Both the position numbers and the translations under genes were made by a program. This document shows positions 7,641 through 15,614 of a stretch of DNA of 17,246 nucleotides, in pieces (the stretch's first letter is position 1; each line of letters starts with the position of its first letter). This stretch comes from Balneolaceae bacterium UBA2956 (GTDB lineage: Bacteria; Bacteroidota; Rhodothermia; Balneolales; Balneolaceae), in contig DEBM01000044.1 in NCBI GenBank assembly GCA_002348545.1, forward strand, positions 34,259-51,504. Direction: 5' to 3'. The notes under the pieces were generated by a model. The model ran no database searches. It saw nothing but the letters and a program-made list of their open reading frames with translations, and had not been told where the DNA came from.

Positions 7641-9074
7641 TTATTCTATAATGCTTATTTTTACCATATTGGTACGACCTCTTAGAGCCGTGGGCATACC
7701 CGTAGCAATAACTACCCGGTCACCTGATTTTACTTGGCCATTTTCTTTGAGATAATCCTCCATAATTTTCACGCTTATGTCTGTATCGAAGAGTTCACGC
7801 AGTCGGATGGATCGAACGCCCCAAACAAGGTTCAATTGCCTGCGTACTTTTCGAGATTCAGTAAATGCAAATATAGGTACTTTAGGTCTGAATTTAGCAA
7901 TACGGCGGGCCGTACTCCCAGAATGGGTAATGGTACTAATTAAAGTACTATCTGCTTTTTCGGATAAAGAAACGCAGGTATGAGCTAATGATTCTATAAT
8001 TTGTTTATCTGGATCGCTAGGTTTGTTGTATTCCAGGCTATTATAAAGTTGTACTCTACGCTCTTCAATTTTTCGGCAAATACGATCCATCACATTTACT
8101 GCTTCCATAGGATATTTACCAACTGCAGTTTCTCCTGAAAGCATAACTGCATCGGTACCATCAAGAACGGCATTTGCTACATCGGAGGTTTCTGCTCGTG
8201 TGGGTCTTGGATTTTTAATCATTGAATCCAGCATCTGAGTGGCTGTTATAACAGATTTACCTGCGCTTCTACATTTTTCAATAATAGTTTTCTGAATAAA
8301 GGGTACTTCTTCGGCTGGTATTTCTATGCCCAAATCACCCCGAGCAACCATAATGCCGTCGGCCTGCTCTATGATCGCATCGATACAATCAACGGCTTCA
8401 GGTTTTTCTATTTTGGCAATGATACCGGCTTCAGAGCCAAGCTCATTCAATAATTTTTTTAAATCTATAATATCTTGCGGATGCCGTACGAAAGAAAGGG
8501 CGATGTAATCGGCATCCATCTTCACAGCAAATTCAAGATCTTTTCTATCTTTTAGGGTTAGAGCAGGTATAGATATTTTTACGTTTGGTAAGTTTACCCC
8601 TTTTCGAGACTTTAGGAGCCCTCCCACGATGACCTTTACCTTAAGTGAATTTTCGAGGCATTCAGTTACTTTGAATTCTAAGAGTCCATCATCTAAAAGA
8701 ATAGTGTTCCCAACTTCGGCTTCTAGTGGGAGTTTATCATAGTCAATGGGTACGCAGTCAGCGGTGCCAATAACATCTTCAGAAGTTAAGGTGATTTCAC
8801 TACCATCCAGCAAAACTTGTCCTTCGTCTTTCATTTGGCCAACTCTAATTTTTGGGCCTTGCAAGTCGGCTAAAACAGGTACGCTATAGTTAAATTCACG
8901 TGCAGCCTTTCGGATAAACTTGATGCTGCGCTCATGAATTTCGTAACCTCCATGAGAGAAATTAATCCGGGCGACATTCATCCCGTGAAGTAAGAGGCTG
9001 TTAATACCTTCCTGAGTAAAACAACTTGGTCCGATGGTGCAGACGATTTTTGTTTTTCGTTGAGGAGTGATCAT
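7641..9074 (-). CDS. pyk: Pyruvate kinase
   Basis: Pyruvate kinase catalyses the last step of glycolysis in the cytoplasm, turning PEP plus ADP into pyruvate plus ATP. I place the start at the ATG at 9074, giving 477 residues that begin MITPQRKTKIVCTIGPS, close to the usual family start and length. The frame is open to a TTG at 9107, which would add 11 residues with no family resemblance. Numbered from the ATG, motifs are NFSHGG (38-43), ADLQGPKIRVG (69-79), AKIEKPEAV (220-228, with the catalytic-site Lys), RGDLGIE (245-251), TATQMLDSM (277-285) and TRAETSD (292-298) running into the MLSGETA motif. The C-terminal allosteric-type domain is of normal length and has a GSTARRIAKFRP stretch. No extra PEP-utiliser domain is fused. 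It heads a two-gene unit with the SprE-like lipoprotein. Confidence 0.96.
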   Translation of the reverse strand: MITPQRKTKIVCTIGPSCFTQEGINSLLLHGMNVARINFSHGGYEIHERSIKFIRKAAREFNYSVPVLADLQGPKIRVGQMKDEGQVLLDGSEITLTSEDVIGTADCVPIDYDKLPLEAEVGNTILLDDGLLEFKVTECLENSLKVKVIVGGLLKSRKGVNLPNVKISIPALTLKDRKDLEFAVKMDADYIALSFVRHPQDIIDLKKLLNELGSEAGIIAKIEKPEAVDCIDAIIEQADGIMVARGDLGIEIPAEEVPFIQKTIIEKCRSAGKSVITATQMLDSMIKNPRPTRAETSDVANAVLDGTDAVMLSGETAVGKYPMEAVNVMDRICRKIEERRVQLYNSLEYNKPSDPDKQIIESLAHTCVSLSEKADSTLISTITHSGSTARRIAKFRPKVPIFAFTESRKVRRQLNLVWGVRSIRLRELFDTDISVKIMEDYLKENGQVKSGDRVVIATGMPTALRGRTNMVKISIIE

Positions 9075-9131
9075 ATGCGCGTTGGTAATTTGATGATAGT
9101 GTTGCAATCCTTGGAAGATACGATACTAATG

Positions 9132-9139
9132 TAAAGATA
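9132..9139 (-). promoter_or_regulatory. Candidate -7 element for pyk
   Basis: Read on the minus strand this is TATCTTTA, seven of eight positions of TAnnTTTG, about 58 bases upstream of the pyk ATG. No convincing -33 TTG is present at the expected distance. The rest of the divergent gap (9108-9305) is very AT-rich and holds an AT-only inverted repeat (9177-9183 with 9187-9193), but nothing else I can name. Confidence 0.2.
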
Positions 9140-9305
9140 ATTTAATTGTTTTAAGCTATTGAAACGATTTCGGATCTTTATATGGTATATAAATATGTAT
9201 GATTTTATTTTGTTACGAGCGTATAATCCACTGTTCAAACAACATTCACATACATTTTTATAACTTTTATTTCATTCGCCAGATATCTGTCAAAATTTGT
9301 GATGC

Positions 9306-10772
9306 ATGCTAAATATAATGAATATAGCAATTGAATCTTCTCCTAGAGTTGGTGAAGTCAGGGTAATGGTAGTCTTAGCGTTGCTAACAGGTTACTTGCT
9401 TATGGGCTGTAATAACGCCATTGTAGAAGAAGTGGATAGGGCTGCAGATTATGATTATCGGCCTGGCTATCCTGAGCTTAGAGTGGTGGGTGCCGGGTTG
9501 GTAGATGTGGAAACCGACAGTGCATTTATCGAAATATCTGCTGAGGTTGTATATGCTAGCCTCGTTTTTAGAAAAATAGATGATATGTTCCGCTCAAACA
9601 TAGAAATGGATATACGTATAAGCGATGTAGAGCAATCCGATCGGTTAATTAAATCTGATAATGTTGAATTTGAAATTGCTGATTCGGCCTCATATGTGGT
9701 AAATAGTCAGGACGCGTATATTATTAAAAGGTCAGTACCAGTGGAGCCAGGAAGATATGCTGTTCGAGTTATCATAAGAGATACCTCAAATGGGCGAGAG
9801 AGCTTTCGAGTACTCTCAGTAGAGATTCCTAATCCAACCGAACAACGTAGCTACTTAACAAATATTCAAGTATTTGCAAAAAATCATAAGGTAAACAGTG
9901 GATTCTTTGAGGCAATCACTACCTATAACATATCGGAGAGAAGTGATTCAGTCCGTTTGATGTTTCAAGTGACTAACAATAAGATTAATGAGCCCCAAAC
10001 TATAAGTACCCGTTTGTTAAAATTTGATTCGGATACCTTACATGCTCGGCCCATGAGTTGGCCTGATTATACCCCTGCAAGTTTGCCATACAAAGGGATT
10101 GACTATGGAGAGTTTGATTTAGTGAATAGTTCTAAGCGAATACTCAGTCAACCAGGAACTGTTACCATCGAGTTTTTCTTTGATGATTTAACAAGAGGTA
10201 ATTACAGATTTGAAGTTCGTACCGAAGTGGGAGATGAAGAAATATATAAGGCCAGAGATTTCAGTGTAAAAAGTCCTCACTATCCTTCACTCAGAACACC
10301 TAAAGAATTAGCCGCTCCATTATCATATTTAATGAGAGAGGGGGATCATAAAGAGTTAATGGCAATCTTAGATCCTAGAGAGCAAAAACTAGCTGTTGAT
10401 AGATTTTGGCTCTCAAATATCAAGAATACAAACAAGGCACTCCAGGCTATCGAACTTTATTATGAGCGCGTTGAAGAAGCTAATAAACAATTCTCGAACT
10501 ATAAAGAGGGTTGGAAAACCGATATGGGGATGATGTACATTCTGTTTGGCCCTCCATGGTATATTGAAAATACACTAGGAGAGAAAACATGGAGATATTC
10601 TAATGATTTTTACAATCCTGAAACTAACTTTACCTTCAAGTCATACAGATTTAAAAACAAATTTTATCCATTTGATAACTTCCAACTCCTCAGAAATCAA
10701 CAATATTTCTCTTTAGAATATAGGCAAGTTCAAAAGTGGTTAAGTGGGAGTATTCTAAGAGATAATATTTAG
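9306..10772 (+). CDS. GWxTD-domain lipoprotein of unknown function
   Basis: This is an exported protein with a GWxTD domain, a family found mainly in Bacteroidota and relatives whose function is not established. The signal region has a hydrophobic stretch ending LLMGC (Cys35), a lipobox. With the ATG at 9306 the n-region is unusually long (about 20 residues, including Arg14 and Arg19); the internal ATG at 9366 gives a short signal but without basic residues, so I keep 9306. Residues about 40-330 look beta-rich and may be extracytoplasmic sandwich domains. The helical segment at about 335-400 leads into GWKTD (402-406), followed by MGMMYILFGPP and a WRY stretch, the hallmark of the family. The gene is divergent from pyk and lies 125 nt upstream of susC on the same strand. 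Whether it is co-transcribed with susCD is unclear. Confidence 0.85.
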   Translation: MLNIMNIAIESSPRVGEVRVMVVLALLTGYLLMGCNNAIVEEVDRAADYDYRPGYPELRVVGAGLVDVETDSAFIEISAEVVYASLVFRKIDDMFRSNIEMDIRISDVEQSDRLIKSDNVEFEIADSASYVVNSQDAYIIKRSVPVEPGRYAVRVIIRDTSNGRESFRVLSVEIPNPTEQRSYLTNIQVFAKNHKVNSGFFEAITTYNISERSDSVRLMFQVTNNKINEPQTISTRLLKFDSDTLHARPMSWPDYTPASLPYKGIDYGEFDLVNSSKRILSQPGTVTIEFFFDDLTRGNYRFEVRTEVGDEEIYKARDFSVKSPHYPSLRTPKELAAPLSYLMREGDHKELMAILDPREQKLAVDRFWLSNIKNTNKALQAIELYYERVEEANKQFSNYKEGWKTDMGMMYILFGPPWYIENTLGEKTWRYSNDFYNPETNFTFKSYRFKNKFYPFDNFQLLRNQQYFSLEYRQVQKWLSGSILRDNI

Positions 10773-10822
10773 TTGTAAAATAATATGTTAATAATTATTT
10801 TATTTTAAATTCATATAGTTTA

Positions 10823-10847
10823 CATTAAGCAATCTGCATTAAGCAGA
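10823..10847 (+). promoter_or_regulatory. Direct and inverted repeats in the susC leader
   Basis: CATTAAGCA occurs twice (10823-10831 and 10837-10845), offset by 14 bases. The second copy is embedded in an inverted repeat, TCTGC (10833-10837) with GCAGA (10843-10847). The block sits 50-75 bases before the susC start. It could be an operator or a leader hairpin; the repeats are seen directly, the function is inference. Confidence 0.3.
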
Positions 10848-10886
10848 CGAGTTTAAAAATTACTAATAACTAAATATAACTTAACT

Positions 10887-10891
10887 AGAGG
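10887..10891 (+). promoter_or_regulatory. Shine-Dalgarno-like site of susC
   Basis: AGAGG lies six bases before the ATG at 10898. It stands out because the other genes in the window lack a clear Shine-Dalgarno sequence, and it supports the chosen susC start. Confidence 0.45.
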
Positions 10892-10897
10892 TCATCT

Positions 10898-13800
10898 ATG
10901 TTCAAGAAGTTACTTTCACTAGCAATCCTGTCTAGTCTATTCACAGTCAGTGCATTTGCTCAAAGTGGTACATTGTCTGGTACGGTAACAGATGCCAGTA
11001 CAGGCGAATCACTACCGGCAGTAAATGTCGTATTAACAGAAATCATGAAAGGTGCATCTACTAATGCCGATGGAGAATATCAAATTACAGGTATAGAGCC
11101 AGGTACTTACACAGTAGAAGTTACCTATATTGGTTACTCAACAATCTCTCAAGAAGTAAGTATTTCAGCTGGAGCTAACACTCTTAATTTTGAAATGGCT
11201 ACTGATATCGGTTTACTCGATGAAATCGTTGTTTCAGGGGTTGCTGATGGTACACCAAGAAAAAAATTAACAGTTTCAGTAGCAAAAGTAGATGCTGCTC
11301 AGTTAAGCAAAGTTCCTGCGACATCCGTTGCTAGCTCACTTTCAGCCAAAGTATCTGGAGTTCAAATACGAACTACCTCTGGTACACCAGGCGGTTCTGC
11401 CGACATCCAAGTGCGATCTGATAATAACCTTAGTGTAGGTTCAAATCCCCTTGTTATCGTAGATGGTGTTATTATAGAAGGAGGATTAGGAGACATTAAC
11501 ACTGATGATATCGAAAGTATCGAGGTTGTTAAGGGTGCTGCTGCATCTGCTCTTTATGGATCCCGTGCTGGTAACGGTGTTGTAGTAGTTAGCACAAAAC
11601 GTGGTGCAGGACTTAATGATGGTGACGTTAAAGTTACAATACGTCAGGAAGTTGGATTTCAAAACTTAGACAAATTTATTGACCTAGCAGAGCATCATGC
11701 ATTCGCTTTAGCCGATGATTGGGAATCTGAAGGTAACTTTACCAAATATGCTGGTGTGGTTTATCCTGCAGGATATATGGGCGGTTATGATCCTAATATT
11801 GTTGGTTCTAGAGTCACTGAAGACAACCAATACATGGACAACCCATTTGCCATTAATAAGAACATTCAAGAAGAATTTTTCCAAACTGGTACTAACATGA
11901 CTAACTACTTTGCTCTTGCTTCAAGAGTAGGTGGCATCAACTTATTTACAAGTTTCGAAAACAACCAGCAAGAAGGGATTATTCCTAATACTGATGGGTA
12001 TGGCAGACGTAACTTCAGAGTTAATACCGATTGGCAAGTTAATGACTGGTTAAAAGTGTCTACTTCCAATCTTATTATCAGAACAACCTCAAACACCCCC
12101 GGTGGTGGATCTGGATTGTTTTTTGATCTTGTACTTGCTGAGCCTGACAATAATTTGTACATGGATAATCCAGTTGATGGACAGGCCTACTATCTAAGAC
12201 ACAACCACTGGAGCAACGAAGAAAATCCATTGTATGGTACTTCTAAAAATGATAGAGATACATATGGCCAAAGATTCTTAGGTAACTATTCTGCTACAGC
12301 TGATGTCACAGATTGGTTAGAGCTGAAAGCTACTTACTCTATGGAGAACAATAACGAACGTTACACTTCATTGTATCCTTATGATTACTGGATTATTGGT
12401 GGTAGTGACCCATATGGTATTACCTATTCAGAAGGTTCGCTATACAAATATTCACAAGAAACACAATCTGAGAATACACAGTTGTTTGCAACTACGAGAT
12501 TCCAGTTTGGCGACCTTTTTGCAAAATTCCAATTCAGTTACCTAAATGAAGATTTCCACACCGAATGGTTTAACGCGTCCGGTAATGACTTTAAGGTACT
12601 AGGTATCCCTGGTTTTGATGCAATGGATCCTGCAGATATCACAGCTGATAACTATCAGGCTGATATTAGATCAGAAAACTACTTTGGTATTATGTCATTA
12701 GATTATGATGATAAGTACCTATTTGATGCAATGTACAGATTAGATTCATCTTCACTGTTTGGTACGAATAACAGAACAAATCCTTACTACAGAGTTTCTG
12801 CAGCTTATCGTATAACAGAAGATTTCGATTTAGAAATGTTTGACGAATTAAAAGTTCGAGTTGCCCAAGGTACTGCTGGTATTCGACCATCATTCGCATG
12901 GCAATATGAGACGTTCTCATTAGTTTCTGGTAGTACTAGTAAATCCCAGTTAGGTAACAAAGAATTGAAGCCATCTGAGACAAAAGAAACTGAATTTGGT
13001 ATAAACGGTACATTTATGCAAAACTTCAGCTTTGAGTTTGTTTATGCACAGTCTACTACTACTGATCAATTCCTAAATGTTCCATTACTTCCTGTAACAG
13101 GATACTCTAGTCAGTACCAAAATGCAGGTACATTAGAGGGTGAAACATTCGAATTTAACCTACAAGCTAATTTAATTAGAACTAAAGACCTACTTTGGGA
13201 CATGGGTTTAACTTGGTCCAAGTCATCACAGACAATTACCGAGTTGAGCGTTCCTCCATTCCAATCTGGTCCTAGTGGTCTATTTTATATTCGTGAAGGT
13301 GAAACTTATGGTGCTATCTACGGATATGACTGGGTAACTTCGTTAGATCAAATTAGCTCTAACCTTGATTCATACGGTGGAACAATTGCTGATTATGAGG
13401 TAAACAATCAAGGTTATGTAGTCGCAGCAGGTACTCAAGGAACTGTTGACGAAAAGCCTATTAAAATGAGAGATGAATTCGGTAACTTTGCTTTCGTAAA
13501 AATCGGTGACGGACGTCCTGATTGGACAGCAGGATTGTCTAATACTGTTAGCTGGAAAGGTTTATCAGCCTACGTATTAATTGACTTAAAGCAAGGTGGT
13601 GACGTCTACAACAGAAAAAGCCAATGGTTAACCAGAGATAGTAGAAATGGTATTATGGATGTTTCAGGCTTACCTGATGCAGAAAAGAAAACTATGACCT
13701 ACTATCAGACATTCTATGATGTTAATACTAACAATAGATATTGGGTAGAAGATGGTACTTACATTAAACTGAGAGAAGTTTCATTAAGCTATCAATTCTC

Positions 13801-13993
13801 ACCTAACAACTTGAGTTTACTAGGCGACCAAATGGAGAATATTACATTCTCAGTACTAGGTAGAAATTTGTTAACAATAACAGATTACAGTGGTTATGAT
13901 CCTGAAGCTGGAAGTATCAGAAATCCATTTGATTCAACTGGTCAGTATCCAAACTTCAGAAATATTGCTTTCTCTGTTAAATTTGACTTTTAA
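10898..13993 (+). CDS. SusC/RagA-family TonB-dependent outer-membrane transporter
   Basis: This is the outer-membrane barrel of a SusCD-type importer that brings oligosaccharides, peptides or other large nutrients into the periplasm using TonB energy. Residues 1-21 are a signal peptide ending AFA before Gln22. Residues about 24-100 form the carboxypeptidase-regulatory-like domain typical of SusC proteins (SGTVTDASTGESLPAVNV...). A TonB-box-like LDEIVVSG follows (107-114). The plug domain (about 120-236) includes SSLSAKVSGVQI and ends with ASALYGSRAGNGVVVVSTKRG-type sequence. The remainder is the beta barrel, finishing at a terminal Phe (SVKFDF), as expected for outer-membrane insertion. At 1031 residues it is a normal length. 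No FecR-interacting signalling domain precedes the CPD-like domain. susD follows after 17 nt, so the two are one transcription unit. The substrate cannot be told from this sequence. Confidence 0.95.
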   Translation: MFKKLLSLAILSSLFTVSAFAQSGTLSGTVTDASTGESLPAVNVVLTEIMKGASTNADGEYQITGIEPGTYTVEVTYIGYSTISQEVSISAGANTLNFEMATDIGLLDEIVVSGVADGTPRKKLTVSVAKVDAAQLSKVPATSVASSLSAKVSGVQIRTTSGTPGGSADIQVRSDNNLSVGSNPLVIVDGVIIEGGLGDINTDDIESIEVVKGAAASALYGSRAGNGVVVVSTKRGAGLNDGDVKVTIRQEVGFQNLDKFIDLAEHHAFALADDWESEGNFTKYAGVVYPAGYMGGYDPNIVGSRVTEDNQYMDNPFAINKNIQEEFFQTGTNMTNYFALASRVGGINLFTSFENNQQEGIIPNTDGYGRRNFRVNTDWQVNDWLKVSTSNLIIRTTSNTPGGGSGLFFDLVLAEPDNNLYMDNPVDGQAYYLRHNHWSNEENPLYGTSKNDRDTYGQRFLGNYSATADVTDWLELKATYSMENNNERYTSLYPYDYWIIGGSDPYGITYSEGSLYKYSQETQSENTQLFATTRFQFGDLFAKFQFSYLNEDFHTEWFNASGNDFKVLGIPGFDAMDPADITADNYQADIRSENYFGIMSLDYDDKYLFDAMYRLDSSSLFGTNNRTNPYYRVSAAYRITEDFDLEMFDELKVRVAQGTAGIRPSFAWQYETFSLVSGSTSKSQLGNKELKPSETKETEFGINGTFMQNFSFEFVYAQSTTTDQFLNVPLLPVTGYSSQYQNAGTLEGETFEFNLQANLIRTKDLLWDMGLTWSKSSQTITELSVPPFQSGPSGLFYIREGETYGAIYGYDWVTSLDQISSNLDSYGGTIADYEVNNQGYVVAAGTQGTVDEKPIKMRDEFGNFAFVKIGDGRPDWTAGLSNTVSWKGLSAYVLIDLKQGGDVYNRKSQWLTRDSRNGIMDVSGLPDAEKKTMTYYQTFYDVNTNNRYWVEDGTYIKLREVSLSYQFSPNNLSLLGDQMENITFSVLGRNLLTITDYSGYDPEAGSIRNPFDSTGQYPNFRNIAFSVKFDF

Positions 13994-14010
13994 TAATTAA
14001 ATCATTCATC

Positions 14011-15555
14011 ATGAAAAATATGAAAAATAAAATTTTGACGATTGCTGTTGCTGGTATGGTAACACTTGCCAGCTGTGCTGATCTGACTGTTGAAAACCTC
14101 AACAATCCAGATACTGAACGTGCATTATCATCTGTATCAGATTTGACAACATTGGCTGAGGGCCTCATCAAATCATGGCACAATGGTATACATAGTTATA
14201 GTGGAATGGGTATGCCAACAGCAGTACTTGCTGATGCCGCATCCTGTTCTTGGGGTAATGTTGGAATGCGTGAGATGGGGACTGAACCTCGTCCAGCTTT
14301 CGATAATGCACCTAACTACGGTTATAGATATTTAACTGCTACACCATTTAGTAGTATGTATTCCATTAATTCATCTGCAACCGACGTAATAAAAGCTGTT
14401 CAAGATCCTAATATCGATTTTGGTTCAGATGCTGCTAGAGTTGAAGCTCTTGCGCGCTTTGCACAAGGCATATCGATGGGTTACATAGCATTAGCTTTTG
14501 ATAGAGGTTACATTATAGATGAAAACTCTGCAGGAGAAGATTTAACCAGTCCTACATTAATACCATATACTCAGTTAATGGATCATGCCATAGCTAAGTT
14601 AGTAGAGGCTGCAACTATAGCTGGTGCTAATTCATTTACTATAAGTGAAGCCGTTATCAATACACCTGGTGGACTTGATAATGCAGGATTTGCTGCATTA
14701 GCACATTCCTTTGCTGCAAGATTTCTAGCAAATGAAGGCAGAACTGAAGCTGAAAGAGCTGCTACTGATTGGAATGCTGTTATTACTCATGTGAGTAACG
14801 GCATTACTTCAGACTTTAACATCAACAATGACCAGTGGGAAACAGGTTTCTGGTACAACGAGCACTATATATATCTTGTTTATCCAGGTTGGGCTCGAGT
14901 TGACATGAGAGTTATTAATATGATGGATGATTCTTATCCAAATCATAACCCTGATGGACTTGACTTTCCAACACCAGATTCTGCTCGTATCTTTGACAAT
15001 GCAGATGTTGATGATAGATTGTGGACTGATTATACTCACCTATCTTCTAACAACTTTAGACCAGAACGTGGGTTGTATTTCTTTTCTAGCTTCCGTTACA
15101 CACGTCACAATGAATATATTGGGCCTTGGGCTGCGATAATGCAAGAAATATCAATGTCTGAAATGCATATGTATCATGCAGAAGCTTTAGCACAAACTGG
15201 TAATTTAGCCGGAGCTGCTGCTATTCTTAATGATGCTGCAGGTGCAAGAAAAGTTCGTGGTGGTTTACCTGATGTTGCTGCTGATGCAGCTTCTATTCAT
15301 GCCGCTATACACCATGAAAGAATGGTTGAATCATTTCTTGATGGTGTTGGTAACGAATGGTTTGATATGAGAGGTAGAGATATGCTTCAAAAAGGTTCTC
15401 CGCTTCACTGGCCAATACCAGCTGAAATCCTAGAAACACTAGGAGTAACGATTCCTTTCTATACCTATGGTGGGCAAAGCGCACCTGTTGGTAACGGTGG
15501 AGAAGGAACTGATTGGGCTGCTGGTACAGCTTCAGGAGCTAAAGCTTGGAGATAA
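14011..15555 (+). CDS. SusD/RagB-family outer-membrane lipoprotein
   Basis: This is the surface substrate-binding lid that partners with the SusC barrel encoded 17 nt upstream. The N terminus is a lipoprotein signal with lipobox TLASC (Cys22), followed by the common SusD opening (about 24-45, with ENLNNPD). The body is alpha-helical and TPR-like. The C-terminal signature is present: ERMVESFLDG (436-445), NEWFDMRGRD (448-457) and WPIPAEI (467-473), matching the family pattern ER..E......WFD.R......PIP. The 514 residues are typical. The first ATG (14011) and a second at 14020 both leave a working signal peptide; I kept the first. No Shine-Dalgarno sequence is visible. A strong intrinsic terminator lies just downstream, closing the susCD unit. 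The family is very diverse in ligand, so peptide and glycan binding are both possible. Confidence 0.93.
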   Translation: MKNMKNKILTIAVAGMVTLASCADLTVENLNNPDTERALSSVSDLTTLAEGLIKSWHNGIHSYSGMGMPTAVLADAASCSWGNVGMREMGTEPRPAFDNAPNYGYRYLTATPFSSMYSINSSATDVIKAVQDPNIDFGSDAARVEALARFAQGISMGYIALAFDRGYIIDENSAGEDLTSPTLIPYTQLMDHAIAKLVEAATIAGANSFTISEAVINTPGGLDNAGFAALAHSFAARFLANEGRTEAERAATDWNAVITHVSNGITSDFNINNDQWETGFWYNEHYIYLVYPGWARVDMRVINMMDDSYPNHNPDGLDFPTPDSARIFDNADVDDRLWTDYTHLSSNNFRPERGLYFFSSFRYTRHNEYIGPWAAIMQEISMSEMHMYHAEALAQTGNLAGAAAILNDAAGARKVRGGLPDVAADAASIHAAIHHERMVESFLDGVGNEWFDMRGRDMLQKGSPLHWPIPAEILETLGVTIPFYTYGGQSAPVGNGGEGTDWAAGTASGAKAWR

Positions 15556-15573
15556 TCCATCCTGAATAAATTT

Positions 15574-15605
15574 AAGGCCTCAACTTTTGTTGGGGCTTTT
15601 TTTTT
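15574..15605 (+). terminator. Intrinsic terminator after susD
   Basis: An 11-bp stem (15574-15584 with 15589-15599) closes a TTTT loop, with two G-T wobbles and a GC-rich middle. A run of nine T follows (15597-15605). It starts 18 bases after the susD stop and ends nine bases before the next start codon. Confidence 0.9.
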
Positions 15606-15614
15606 GTCTAAAAA

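Noticed and set aside
9222..9227. Perfect TATAAT upstream of the GWxTD gene as a sigma-70 promoter
   Set aside because: No -35 hexamer occurs at a suitable distance, and Bacteroidota use a different promoter consensus; this is probably chance in AT-rich DNA.
10777..10801. AAAATAAT/ATTATTTT inverted repeat just after the GWxTD gene, as a terminator
   Set aside because: The stem is entirely A-T, with a nine-base loop and no GC pairs or clear T-tract, so it is likely chance in AT-rich DNA.
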